Origin: JAWVFM01 sp038237625
GTDB taxonomy: Bacteria; Actinomycetota; Thermoleophilia; Solirubrobacterales; 70-9
Assembly (NCBI GenBank): GCA_038237625.1
Contig: JBBRYM010000012.1
Location: 1 to 64,000 of the forward strand
DNA: 64,000 bases
Direction of reading: 5' to 3'
Below, in pieces: positions 47,599 to 56,091 of this stretch. The notes beneath the pieces were generated by a model. It saw only the letters and a program-made list of their open reading frames with translations, did no database searches and was not told the origin of the DNA. The position numbers and the translations under genes are program-made. How positions within the stretch are numbered: the stretch's first letter is position 1; each line of letters starts with the position of its first letter.

Positions 47599-47891
47599 GC
47601 CTCGCGCGCGGCTCGAAGGGCGGCCACGTCGTCGGCGATGTCGTCAAGGCGATCCTCCACGGCCTCGAGGCGGTCCGAAAGCGAGCGCAGGCGCCGGGCC
47701 AGCCGCTCGACGTCCGCGCTCGAAGCGATGTTGAGGGCGCCCATGGCGCTGCGCTGGGCCTGGACGGCACGCTCGCCCGCGCCGACGGCACGCCCGAGGG
47801 CCGAGCCCAGAAGCGGATTCTCGAGGAGCGCCTGAGCCAGCTCGGAGATGGCCTCTTCGCCGCGGGCGCGGATGCCGGAGTCTTCAGTCAT
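47595..47891 (-). CDS. Small helical coiled-coil protein
   Basis: A 98-residue protein of no recognised family, starting MTEDSGIRARGEEAISELAQ. Residues 20-50 are Ala/Leu/Gly-rich (ALLENPLLGSALGRAVGAGE). Residues 60-95 form a heptad coiled coil (VERLARRLRSLSDRLEAVED, RLDDIADDVAALR). The frame is open much further upstream, but ATG 47891 leaves the promoter region shared with the divergent hydrolase gene free. It overlaps the 11-mer repeat protein gene by ATGA, so the two probably work together. The Gly/Ala segment plus coil is reminiscent of phasins. Confidence 0.68.
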   Translation of the reverse strand: MTEDSGIRARGEEAISELAQALLENPLLGSALGRAVGAGERAVQAQRSAMGALNIASSADVERLARRLRSLSDRLEAVEDRLDDIADDVAALRAAREA

Positions 47892-48082
47892 AGGGTTGTT
47901 GAGCACGAGGCGGCTGGATGGCGAGGTTAGCGGGTAAAGCAGGGTACGCAGGCTGCCGATGGGACTCGTAGGCACGATCGACGCCTGCGCCGCGGCCAAT
48001 CGGTCGAGTACGCTCAGAGCACCGGTTCTACATTGCAAACCGCCTGGAGAACAAGTAGGTTTCGCATGGTCCAGTGGAGATC

Positions 48083-48108
48083 GCCTCGCGGCCATGCTCG
48101 CGAGGCGC
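48083..48108. promoter_or_regulatory. Leader hairpin upstream of the peptidoglycan hydrolase
   Basis: CGCCTCGCG (48083-48091) and CGCGAGGCG (48100-48108) form a perfect 9-bp stem with an 8-base loop that ends 20 bases before the ATG at 48129. It would stand in the 5' leader and could control read-through or translation. No known riboswitch consensus was recognised. Confidence 0.5.
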
Positions 48109-48128
48109 TTGTGACGCCGTAGAAGCAA

Positions 48129-50663
48129 ATGGGACGCTCAGGAAGAAAGCTCTTCGTCATCGCGGCAATCGCCGTGATCGCAGCCGCGATCGCAGCCGCC
48201 GTCGCCAGCGCCTCCTCCGTCATCACCACCGATTCAAGCGGGGTGTCGGTCAATCTTCCCAGCGGGCAGAGCCTGCCGCCCATCGGCTCCCTCCCGCAGT
48301 GCTCGAACCTGCGCGACGACGATGGCGACGGGCTCACCGACCTCGCCGATCCCGACTGCACCGGGCCGCTCGACCCAAGCGAGGCGGGGGCGCCCCCGCC
48401 TCGCAGCGGCGGCGGCCCCACCGGCCCGACGGGCCCGACCGGCCCGACGGGCTCGACGGGCTCGACCGGCGTTCATCCGGGCGGCGGCGGCCAGACCCGT
48501 GGAGGCGGCTCGACCGGTGGCACCGTCGGCGGCGGCGGCCAGGGCAATGGCGTCCCGCCCGTCTCCAACCCCACCGGCGGCGGCGGGTCAACTCACAGCG
48601 CCGGCGGTCACGCCAACACGAGTCCGAACGCACCCATGCCCCCATCCGCCCCTCGCACGCCCAACGGCGTCCCGACCAACTCGAACCCTGGCCTGACGAT
48701 TGCCAACCTCGGCCCCGCTCCGCTGGGCGTCCCCGACTTCGTCATCTCCCAGTTCTCGATACCGCCGTTCCTGTTGCCGATCTACCAGGCCTGCGGCACT
48801 CAGTACGGGATCCCGTGGGAGGTCCTTGCGTCCATCAACCGCATCGAGACCGCATTCGGCACCAATCTCAACGTGTCCACTGCGGGCGCGGTTGGCTGGA
48901 TGCAGTTCATCCCGTCGACCTGGAAGGCATACGGCGTCGACGCCAACGGCGACGGCCGGGCCGATCCCTACAACCCGGTTGACGCCATCTGCGCCGCTGC
49001 CCGGTACCTGCGCGCTGCGGGCGGCAACACCGACATCCAGCGTGCGATCTTCGCCTACAACCACGCGTCCTGGTACGTGGATGAGGTTGTCCTCTACGCC
49101 AAGCAGTACGGCAACCTCCCCGAAGACCTCGTGGGCTCGCTGACTGGGCTCACCGAGGGCGACCGGTTCCCAGTGGCCGCCAAGTCCCGCTACGCGGACG
49201 ACCTCGCCGAGCGTCAGGCCGCCCGCCGGGCGAAGCCGCGCCGTGGCGTCACCGGCAACGTCGCCGACGTGGTCTCGAGCTCGCCGACCCGCCACGGGAT
49301 CAACATCTACTCGCGCGCCGGCGCCCCGGTCGTTGCCGTGAACGACGGAACGATCAAGGACGTCGGCCACTCCAAGCGACTCGGTAACTACGTCATCCTC
49401 GCGGACGCCTACGGCAACCGCTTCACATACGCTCAGCTCGGCCAGGTCTCGAAGGTCTACCCGGTGCCGAAGCAGCGCAGGCTCACTGCCGCCGACTTCA
49501 AGCTCGTGAAGCCCACGGGCGACAACGCCCCCAAGGCGCCCGCGAGCGCAGGCTCCAACGGCGTCGCGTCGGGACCAAAGGCGGCGAGCAAGGCCGGAAC
49601 CATCAAGGTGAAGTCGAAGCCGAAGGCCCGCGCGCCGCGCAACACCGAGGACCTCCGGCGCCGGCTCTACGCGCTGCCCCAGCGCCGGCACAACGTCGAT
49701 CGCGCCGGGCTGTCCGGCCAGCTCGACAGCCTTCCCGGCAACGGCCCGAAGTTCCAGTCGATCCAGGCCTACCGCGGCGACGTCCTTCGCTACAACCGCA
49801 AGACGATGGACCTGCGCAGCCTTCGCAAGGGCTCACAGGTCGTCGCCGGCACCGTGCTCGGCCGCATCGGCAAGGCGACAACTCTCGCGCCGCACCTCAA
49901 CTTCGCGATTCGCCCGGCCGGCAAGGGCGCACCCAGCATCGACCCCAAGCCGATCTTGGACGGCTGGAAGCTCCTCGAGGACACCGCGATCTACCGCGCC
50001 GCCGGGCGCAACCCCTTCACCGCGACCAGCATCACGCAGGCCCTGCTGGCTTCCAAGCAGCAACTCGAGCGCCAGGTGCTGGCCGATCCGCGCCTGTCGA
50101 TCTACGAGTGCGGGCGACAGGACGTGCAGACCGGCCAGATCGACCGCCGCATCCTCGCGGCCATGGAATACCTGGCCGACAACGGCTTCCGCCTCACGAT
50201 CACCGCCCTTCGGTGCGGCCACTCCAAGTACACGACCTCCGGCTATGTGTCCGAGCACTACTACGGCGACGCCATGGACATCGCCCAGGTCAACGGCATC
50301 CCGATGGTCGGAAACCAGGGGCCGGGGACGATCACCGAGGCCGTCATCAAGACGCTGCTTGCCCTCCAGGGCAACATGGCGCCCCACCAGGTCATCTCGC
50401 TGATGGACCTCGGCGGGCCTTCTTTCTCCCTCGCCGACCATTACGACCACATTCACGTCGGCTACGCGCCCGTGCCGGGTGACGTCGGCTACGGCGCGAA
50501 CGCATCGCAGTCCACGTCGCGCGAGTTCAACTCTCTTCTCAAGCCGGGCCAGTGGAAGCGCCTGATCGGGCGCATCGCCAAGATCCGCAACCCGAAGGTG
50601 CCGACCAAGCCCTCGCGCTTCTCGCTCGAGACGTCGAGCAAGACGTCCCGCGCAGGCGACTGA
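48129..50663 (+). CDS. Multidomain peptidoglycan hydrolase: lytic transglycosylase, degenerate M23, M15-like peptidase
   Basis: An 844-residue exported protein. Signal or anchor helix is about 7-29. A calcium-type DDDGDGLTD segment (63-71) and a low-complexity PTG/GGG linker (about 97-165) follow. Residues about 205-330 are an SLT_2/MltB-type lytic transglycosylase with E240 in INRIETAFG and AVGWMQFIPSTW. Residues about 380-640 are M23/LytM-like (GINIYSRAGAPVVAVNDGTI, PHLNFAIRP) but key metal ligands are changed, HxGxD to HGIN and HxH to HLN. Residues about 670-800 have M15-like zinc motifs SEHYYGDAMDI and DHYDHIHVGY. Septal or growth-related wall cleavage is inferred. Confidence 0.85.
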   Translation: MGRSGRKLFVIAAIAVIAAAIAAAVASASSVITTDSSGVSVNLPSGQSLPPIGSLPQCSNLRDDDGDGLTDLADPDCTGPLDPSEAGAPPPRSGGGPTGPTGPTGPTGSTGSTGVHPGGGGQTRGGGSTGGTVGGGGQGNGVPPVSNPTGGGGSTHSAGGHANTSPNAPMPPSAPRTPNGVPTNSNPGLTIANLGPAPLGVPDFVISQFSIPPFLLPIYQACGTQYGIPWEVLASINRIETAFGTNLNVSTAGAVGWMQFIPSTWKAYGVDANGDGRADPYNPVDAICAAARYLRAAGGNTDIQRAIFAYNHASWYVDEVVLYAKQYGNLPEDLVGSLTGLTEGDRFPVAAKSRYADDLAERQAARRAKPRRGVTGNVADVVSSSPTRHGINIYSRAGAPVVAVNDGTIKDVGHSKRLGNYVILADAYGNRFTYAQLGQVSKVYPVPKQRRLTAADFKLVKPTGDNAPKAPASAGSNGVASGPKAASKAGTIKVKSKPKARAPRNTEDLRRRLYALPQRRHNVDRAGLSGQLDSLPGNGPKFQSIQAYRGDVLRYNRKTMDLRSLRKGSQVVAGTVLGRIGKATTLAPHLNFAIRPAGKGAPSIDPKPILDGWKLLEDTAIYRAAGRNPFTATSITQALLASKQQLERQVLADPRLSIYECGRQDVQTGQIDRRILAAMEYLADNGFRLTITALRCGHSKYTTSGYVSEHYYGDAMDIAQVNGIPMVGNQGPGTITEAVIKTLLALQGNMAPHQVISLMDLGGPSFSLADHYDHIHVGYAPVPGDVGYGANASQSTSREFNSLLKPGQWKRLIGRIAKIRNPKVPTKPSRFSLETSSKTSRAGD

Positions 50664-50679
50664 CGAATCCGGAGGGCGC

Positions 50680-51534
50680 GTGGGCGCGCCGATTCTCCCC
50701 TTCGTCCAACTCGACTTGACCAGCCGCTACGGGCTGGCCGTAGGCCGCTACCCAGTCCGCCCACCGGGCGGGGCGGACGGCGAGCCGATCGGAGTTCTCG
50801 TGGTGGAGGCGCTCGACGCGCCCATCGGCCGCCCGCAGCGACGGCGCCGCGCGCGCCAAAAGCCGCTCGAGGCGGACGGCGCCGCACCGTCGGTCGAGAT
50901 CTCCCGCTTGACCGTCGCGTGGGCCAGGCCATTCGAGGAGGAGCTCGACGCGGGTGCCTGGCTCGCGGGGGTTGAGAAGGACCCGGAGGCCCTCGACAGG
51001 GAGGTCGCCGACGGCGTGCGCGTCATCAACCGCGCTCTGCACGCCCAGCGAGCCGCCGCCCAGGACTCGTTCGTCCCCGATGTCTCGCCGGAGCGTGCGC
51101 TCGCGGTCCGCGTGGGCTACGGCAACGGCGACGCGCTCGCCGGCGGCGAGTTCTCGAAGGCGCTCGAGGTGCCACCGTCGGAGAAGCGCGAGCGTCGCGT
51201 TGACGCGCTGCGCCCGCAGGAACGAGTGGCTCGGGCGCTTGGGGGGCACGACAGCGTCAGCGCGCACGAGACGCATTTGCTGCGAGCGCGGGCCGACTTC
51301 GATGCGGGGAGATTGCGGGAGGCAGTGGTGGAGCTCGATGCGGCGGTGCGGGCGCTGGCGGCGGCCCCGCGAAGCCCAAGCGTCGAGGAGGACGAGGACC
51401 TGGCGACGCTCGAGGGCGAGTCTCAGGCTCTGGCGCAAGCGGCGCACGGAAAGACGATGACCGAGGATGAGCTCGAACGGATGCTGCGCGTCGCCGAGCG
51501 CGTGGTGCGCCGCCGGCGAATATTGGGCGGCTGA
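50680..51534 (+). CDS. Hypothetical protein, helical C-terminus
   Basis: A 284-residue protein, GTG 50680, of no recognised family. The N-terminal third is beta-like (LPFVQLDLTSRYGLAVGRYP, GVLVVEALDAP) with an Arg-rich loop (RPQRRRRARQK). The C-terminal half is helical and acidic, including ARADFDAGRLREAVVELDAA, which looks like one TPR-type hairpin. There is no signal peptide or membrane helix. It begins 17 bases after the peptidoglycan hydrolase, so it is probably co-transcribed, and it ends before a strong terminator hairpin. Confidence 0.72.
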   Translation: MGAPILPFVQLDLTSRYGLAVGRYPVRPPGGADGEPIGVLVVEALDAPIGRPQRRRRARQKPLEADGAAPSVEISRLTVAWARPFEEELDAGAWLAGVEKDPEALDREVADGVRVINRALHAQRAAAQDSFVPDVSPERALAVRVGYGNGDALAGGEFSKALEVPPSEKRERRVDALRPQERVARALGGHDSVSAHETHLLRARADFDAGRLREAVVELDAAVRALAAAPRSPSVEEDEDLATLEGESQALAQAAHGKTMTEDELERMLRVAERVVRRRRILGG

Positions 51535-51547
51535 GAAGGTTGTGCAC

Positions 51548-51571
51548 TCAACGTCGCTATGGCGACGTTGA
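51548..51571. terminator. Bidirectional terminator hairpin
   Basis: TCAACGTCGC (51548-51557) and GCGACGTTGA (51562-51571) form a perfect 10-bp stem with a TATG loop, in the 46-base gap between two convergent genes. It is the clearest terminator in the window. Confidence 0.75.
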
Positions 51572-51580
51572 CGGGACAAG

Positions 51581-52231
51581 CTAGGAAAGGCCGACGGCTT
51601 CCCAGACTTCCGGGGCTACCAGGGAGTCAGCCAGTAAGTCCGCCCCTTCGAGCTCGACGCCTGGCACCGAGGGTATCCCCACCACCGTCATCCTCGCTGC
51701 TATCGCCGCCGCGACGCCGGGTTGGGAGTCCTCGAGCGCGACTGACATCTCGGGCTGCGCGCCAAGCCGCCGGCAGGCCTCGAGATAGAGCTCGGGCCCG
51801 GGCTTGCCGGGAATCCCGTCGTCTGGCGTGAGCAAAACCTCGAGCCGGCCTGACAATCCGGCTCCCTTCATTGCGGCGTCGACAAACCGACGTATGGAGT
51901 TCGAGACGAGCCCCATGGGGGTCCCGGCCTCCTGCAGCGCATCGAGGATCTCGACCGCCCCCGGCATCGGCTCGCACCCGGTCTCTGCCTCGGCGATGAC
52001 CAGCCGGTGGCGCTCGGCGACCAGCTCATCGGCGTGACCGCGGAGATCGAGAAAGTCCTCGAGAAGCGGCCCTGCGACTGCCACCGAGGTTCCCACGACG
52101 GCGTGCTTGTGGTCGATGGTGAACTCGCGGCCATGGGCTGCGAAAAGCGCCGTGTCCGCCCGTGTCCAGGCTTCCTCAGTCGCCACGAGGAGGCCATCGT
52201 GGTCGAAGACGACGGCTTGCGGTCTCGACAC
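51581..52231 (-). CDS. HAD-superfamily hydrolase (beta-phosphoglucomutase/phosphatase-like)
   Basis: A 216-residue HAD phosphatase of subfamily I. Motif I is FDHDGLL (nucleophile Asp and DxD), motif II is LVSNS, motif III contains the Lys in GKPGPELYLEA, and motif IV is ALEDSQPGV. A helical cap between motifs I and II resembles beta-phosphoglucomutase and sugar-phosphate phosphatases. The substrate cannot be read from sequence. It lies 12 bases after the sirtuin gene on the same strand. Confidence 0.87.
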   Translation of the reverse strand: MSRPQAVVFDHDGLLVATEEAWTRADTALFAAHGREFTIDHKHAVVGTSVAVAGPLLEDFLDLRGHADELVAERHRLVIAEAETGCEPMPGAVEILDALQEAGTPMGLVSNSIRRFVDAAMKGAGLSGRLEVLLTPDDGIPGKPGPELYLEACRRLGAQPEMSVALEDSQPGVAAAIAARMTVVGIPSVPGVELEGADLLADSLVAPEVWEAVGLS

Positions 52232-52243
52232 GGCGACGCTGCT

Positions 52244-53011
52244 TTAAAGGGCGGCCAGCACGGCGCCGAGCTCGTCGACCACATCGCCATTCAGACGGAC
52301 TTCGGCACGATCGTCGTAGGGCGTCTCGCTACGGGTAACGATCGCCAGCTTGCCGCCGGCTTCGAGGGTCAGCTCAGGGAGCGACGCGACCGGATAGACC
52401 TCGAGCGAGCTGCCCACGCAGATCAAGAGGTCCGCGTTCGCAGAGAGCTCCTGCGCGCGGTGCATCGCGGACTCCGGGAGCAGCTGGCCGAAGAGGACAA
52501 CGTCGGGCTTGACCTTGCCCATGCAGCCGCGGCAGGTCGCCACGCCGTCCTCCTCGAAGAGCCCGGCGACCTGCTCCAGCGGGTAGCGGCACCCGCAGGT
52601 CGTGCAGCTCGACGTCGCGATCGACCCGTGCACCTCGATGACCTGGCGGGAGCCCGCCTTGCGGTGCAGGCGATCGATGTTCTGAGTGATCACCGCCTCG
52701 AGAAGGCCGCGCTCCTCCAGCGTTGCCAGGGCCTCGTGCGCGGGATTCGGGTTCTTTTCGGCCAGCTGCTCGAAGCGGGGCCGGTAATAGCTCCAGAACT
52801 CGGCGGTGTTGCGGTGAAACGCGTCGATGTGCGCCACCTTCATCGGATCGACCTTCGTCCAGAGCCCCGTGCCAGGACTGCGGAAGTCGGGGATGCCCGA
52901 GGGCACCGAGATCCCCGCCCCGGTCAGCGCGACCGTGGACTCGGACTCCCGGATGAGCCCAGCAAGCGCCTCTACGGACTCCGAACCACGGACTACGGAA
53001 TCTTGACTCAC
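52244..53011 (-). CDS. NAD-dependent protein deacylase (sirtuin, CobB/Sir2)
   Basis: A 255-residue sirtuin that removes acyl groups from lysines using NAD. Motifs: GAGISVPSGIPDFRSPGTGLW near 33-53, TQNIDRLHRKAG with the Asn-Ile-Asp, catalytic His in VHGSI, two zinc Cys pairs (CTTC and CRGC), KPDVVLFGQLLPE and the GSSLEVYPVA nucleotide site. Frame open to 53428, but GTG 53011 overlaps the stop of the beta-oxidation gene (GTGA) and gives family length. Coupling to acyl-CoA metabolism fits control of protein acylation generated by fatty-acid breakdown. Confidence 0.92.
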   Translation of the reverse strand: MSQDSVVRGSESVEALAGLIRESESTVALTGAGISVPSGIPDFRSPGTGLWTKVDPMKVAHIDAFHRNTAEFWSYYRPRFEQLAEKNPNPAHEALATLEERGLLEAVITQNIDRLHRKAGSRQVIEVHGSIATSSCTTCGCRYPLEQVAGLFEEDGVATCRGCMGKVKPDVVLFGQLLPESAMHRAQELSANADLLICVGSSLEVYPVASLPELTLEAGGKLAIVTRSETPYDDRAEVRLNGDVVDELGAVLAAL

Positions 53012-55005
53012 TTCCCCTGCCACGTTGGCGCGCGCTTGCCGAGGAATGCTCCGATCCCCTCCTTGGCGTCCTCGGATCCGAACGCCTTGGCAAAGCCCTC
53101 CTTCTCGGCCTCGATTCCCTCGTCGAGGTCGCTCTCGTGCGAGACCTGCTTGATCTGCTCGACGGCCACCGGCGCCTGGCCCGCGAGCCGGCGCGCCCAC
53201 GCCAGGGCGGTGTCGAACAGCTCGTGGTCGGGGACAACGCGCTGAGCGAGGCCATGCTGCAGCGCGTCGGCGCTGGAGATAGCGTCGCCCACGAGGTTCA
53301 TCTCGAGGGCCTTGGCGTCGCCCACGAGGCGCGGCAACCGCTGGGTCCCGCCGAAGCCCGGAATCAGGCCGAGCTTGATCTCGGGCTGTCCGAAGACGGC
53401 CGAGTTGGCCGCGATCCGGAAGTCGCACGCCATAGCCAGCTCGCAGCCGCCGCCGAAGGCGAGGGCGTTGACCGCCGCGATGGTCACGATGCGGCCGGTG
53501 CCGAACGAGCGCAGGAGGTCGTGCCCGCCGGCCGAGACCTTCGCCCCCTCGGCCGGGTCGGTCTGAGTGAAGGCCTTGATATCGGCCCCGGCGGAGAACA
53601 CGACGGGGATCGATGAGCAGATCACCATCGCATTTACCTCGCCGTCCTCGCCCAGGCGTTGCCAGACGGTGCCCAGGTCAGCGACAACCTGCGGCGAGAT
53701 CGCGTTCATCGGCGGGTTCGCCAGCCACGCGATCGCGACGTCGCCGCGAGTCTCGACCTTCACCGTCTCGGTCTGCTCACCTTCGTCGGCCTGCGGATAG
53801 GCATAGAACCCCTGGCCCGATGCCGCTCCGAGACGGCCCTGCGCGACCAAACGGCGCAGCAGCCTTGGCGGCTCGAAGCGCTCGCCGCGCTCCGACGCCA
53901 GCTTCTCGAGGCGCTTGAGGGTGACGTCGAGCCCGTCGGCGTCGGCGCGCATGAACGGCGGGAAGATCCCACGCCGAGGATCCATTCCGGCGCCCGCCAT
54001 CATCCCCAGGTCGACGTCGCGCACGTGGGCGACGCCCTCTTCGATGATGAGGCAGGCCTCCACGAGCGCCTTGGCGGTGAAGATCTCGCTCAGGTTCTCG
54101 GGAGGGTCGCCGTCGCCGGAGATTTGCGGCTCGCCGTCCTTGTAGAGGCCATCGCCTCCGGACTTCGCCCCGAGCTTGCCCTCGGAAACAAGCTTCTGCA
54201 TGCCCGTGTGGACGTAGAAGCTGTCGCCGTATGCATCGTGGAGGTGCTCGGCGACGTGAACGATGGTGTCGAGGCCCAGCAGGTCGCCGAGGATGAAGGG
54301 GCCCATCGGAGCGGTCTTGGCTGCCGCCACTGAATCGTCGATCTTCTTGATCGAGAGGCCCTTCTCCTCCTGCTCGCGCCAGACTTCGCCCACGGCCGAA
54401 TTGAGGATGCGATTGACGACGAAGCCCGGGACCTCCTCGCATGTGATCGCCTGCTTGCGGATCGCCTGGGCGAAGTTGGAGGCCGCCTGAAGCGTCTCGT
54501 CGGAGGTGTCCTCTCCGGCGATGACCTCGACCAGCGGCATCACCGAGGCCGGGTAGAAGAAATGAAATCCGCAGACCTTGTCGGGGCGAAAAGTCGCCTC
54601 GCCCATCTCGGTGATCGAAAGCGATGACGTGTTGGAGGCGAGGATCGCGTGGCCCGGGGTAGCGGCGTCGAGCTCGGCGAAGACCTGGCGCTTGATCTCC
54701 ATCTTCTCCGGAGCCGCCTCGATGACGAAGTCGACGTCACCGAAATCGGCGTAGTCGAGGGTGCCGTGGATCCGTCCCATAGTGGCCTCGAGCTGCTCGT
54801 CGGCCTGCTCCTGGGTGATCTTCTCCTTCGAGACCAGCTTGTCGAGGCCGGCCTTGGTGAGCTCGCGAGCCTTGTCGAGGCCGTGATCGACGAACTCCTG
54901 CTTGACGTCCTTGAGCACAACGGGGACGTCTGCCGAAGCGATTACCTGGGCGATCTCGCCGCCCATGGTTCCGGCGCCGACGACGGCCGCCTTGAATACG
55001 AACAA
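53008..55005 (-). CDS. 3-hydroxyacyl-CoA dehydrogenase / enoyl-CoA hydratase fusion
   Basis: A 665-residue bifunctional beta-oxidation enzyme. The N-terminal 3-hydroxyacyl-CoA dehydrogenase has the NAD motif GAGTMGGEIA (10-19), the FHFFYPA-SVMPLVEVI catalytic His region, and a C-terminal dimerisation repeat to about 400. The enoyl-CoA hydratase/isomerase domain is about 415-660: FSAGADIKAF oxyanion hole, GGGCELAMACDFRIA and FGQPEIKLGLIPGFGG, with both catalytic Glu present. This dehydrogenase-first order is that of FadN-type proteins, the reverse of E. coli FadB. ATG 55005. A thiolase is not in the window. Confidence 0.93.
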   Translation of the reverse strand: MFVFKAAVVGAGTMGGEIAQVIASADVPVVLKDVKQEFVDHGLDKARELTKAGLDKLVSKEKITQEQADEQLEATMGRIHGTLDYADFGDVDFVIEAAPEKMEIKRQVFAELDAATPGHAILASNTSSLSITEMGEATFRPDKVCGFHFFYPASVMPLVEVIAGEDTSDETLQAASNFAQAIRKQAITCEEVPGFVVNRILNSAVGEVWREQEEKGLSIKKIDDSVAAAKTAPMGPFILGDLLGLDTIVHVAEHLHDAYGDSFYVHTGMQKLVSEGKLGAKSGGDGLYKDGEPQISGDGDPPENLSEIFTAKALVEACLIIEEGVAHVRDVDLGMMAGAGMDPRRGIFPPFMRADADGLDVTLKRLEKLASERGERFEPPRLLRRLVAQGRLGAASGQGFYAYPQADEGEQTETVKVETRGDVAIAWLANPPMNAISPQVVADLGTVWQRLGEDGEVNAMVICSSIPVVFSAGADIKAFTQTDPAEGAKVSAGGHDLLRSFGTGRIVTIAAVNALAFGGGCELAMACDFRIAANSAVFGQPEIKLGLIPGFGGTQRLPRLVGDAKALEMNLVGDAISSADALQHGLAQRVVPDHELFDTALAWARRLAGQAPVAVEQIKQVSHESDLDEGIEAEKEGFAKAFGSEDAKEGIGAFLGKRAPTWQGK

Positions 55006-55052
55006 ACCGTTCCTCCGATCCAGGGATTTGCGTGGGCGGGCAGCGTATCTGG

Positions 55053-55496
55053 CTACTCGCCGCCGGCTTCCGCTCGCAAACCGACGAGAGTCCGGCCGAG
55101 CGATCCCTTCATTTGGGAGCGAACGAACAATGCGTCGCTTACCTTCGAGAGGATGCCGCCAGAGACGAGCTCGTAGGACATCTCGAGGTTGACCGAGGTC
55201 CCCTCGTCGGTCGGGGTGAAGGTGCTCACGAGCTCGCCGCGGCAGGCTGGATCGGAGAACTCGATGCGGTGCCGGCGCTGAGGATCGTGCTCCAGGATGC
55301 GCTCACGGACCTCGCCGCGGCCGGCGCCACCCGAGCGCCAGACGAGGCTGGTGCCAGCAGCGGGATACGCGGCGTCCATGGTCACGATCGCAGCGAACTG
55401 ATCGACCCAGGCCGGCCAGCGCCGCGAATCGAAGTAGAGATCCCAGACCTCGCCGAGCGGCGCCGCGATCGATACCGTCTCGCTAACCGTCGCCAT
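55053..55496 (-). CDS. SRPBCC family protein
   Basis: A 147-residue START-like protein (MATVSETVSIAAPLGEVWDLYFD, WPAWVDQFAAIV), a hydrophobic-pocket fold. The frame is open to 55526; ATG 55496 gives the usual start before the first strand. It overlaps the PadR-family regulator gene by 14 bases on the same strand. PadR-SRPBCC pairs are common in actinobacteria, where the SRPBCC protein may bind the small molecule connected with the regulator, but no ligand is known here. Confidence 0.82.
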   Translation of the reverse strand: MATVSETVSIAAPLGEVWDLYFDSRRWPAWVDQFAAIVTMDAAYPAAGTSLVWRSGGAGRGEVRERILEHDPQRRHRIEFSDPACRGELVSTFTPTDEGTSVNLEMSYELVSGGILSKVSDALFVRSQMKGSLGRTLVGLRAEAGGE

Positions 55497-55971
55497 CGCC
55501 GTAAATCTCGCTCTTGATGAGGCCAACCGAGCGGATTATCGAGTCAAGGAACGGCTCGACGTCGGCCAGCAGTCGTCTGTACTCCTTGCGGCCCGTGGCG
55601 GTGATCGAGTAGTAGCGGCGCGTGCGGCGATCCGGGTGCTCCCAGCGTCCTTGGATCATGCCACGAGCCTCCAGCTCTCGTAGAAGGGGATAGATGGTGT
55701 TGGGGTTGACTGAGATCATTCCCTCGGTGATGGCCTCGATCTCCTCGATCAGGCGGTTTCCGTAGCCCGGCTCACGGGCGATCGAATGCAGGACGAGAAG
55801 CGGAAATACGTCCCGGCGGCGGATTTCGCCGCCGAACACGTCCATCGACCGCCCGCCACCACGCGCCTTCTCAGTCGGGGACTCCACCGCCCCGCGCTCG
55901 CGCGCTGCTCGCGCGGCCCGCGTGACGGCGTCGGGCGAAGGCTCCGGTCGGCTTCGGCGGGCCTTGGCCAT
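55483..55971 (-). CDS. PadR-family transcriptional regulator
   Basis: A 162-residue regulator. After an Arg/Ala-rich N-terminal tail (about 1-45), the winged-helix domain shows LLVLHSIAREPGYGNRLIEE, the recognition region VNPNTIYPLLRELEARG and the wing RRTRRYYSITATGRKEY, all typical of PadR. The C-terminal helix (about 130-155) serves in dimerisation. It is coupled to the SRPBCC gene. No operator palindrome was clear in the 120-base gap upstream. Confidence 0.9.
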   Translation of the reverse strand: MAKARRSRPEPSPDAVTRAARAARERGAVESPTEKARGGGRSMDVFGGEIRRRDVFPLLVLHSIAREPGYGNRLIEEIEAITEGMISVNPNTIYPLLRELEARGMIQGRWEHPDRRTRRYYSITATGRKEYRRLLADVEPFLDSIIRSVGLIKSEIYGDGDG

Positions 55972-56091
55972 CGCGCGAGTTTACGAGCTGTCTCGGCAGG
56001 CGACCCAAGCTCTCAATGTGTGCCACGTCACGTACGTGAGGCGCCACCCGGCGTAGCCTCGGCGGTGCACCCCCGATCGAGGAGAGTCCGG

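Noticed and set aside
47892..48128. c-di-AMP (ydaO/yuaA) riboswitch before the peptidoglycan hydrolase
   Set aside because: Suggested by gene context, but the conserved core sequences were not found by eye. Only the 9-bp hairpin is reported.
48420..48480. Tandem DNA repeat in the hydrolase linker
   Set aside because: The (P)TGPTG codon repeats encode a low-complexity protein linker; no sign of an independent repeat element.
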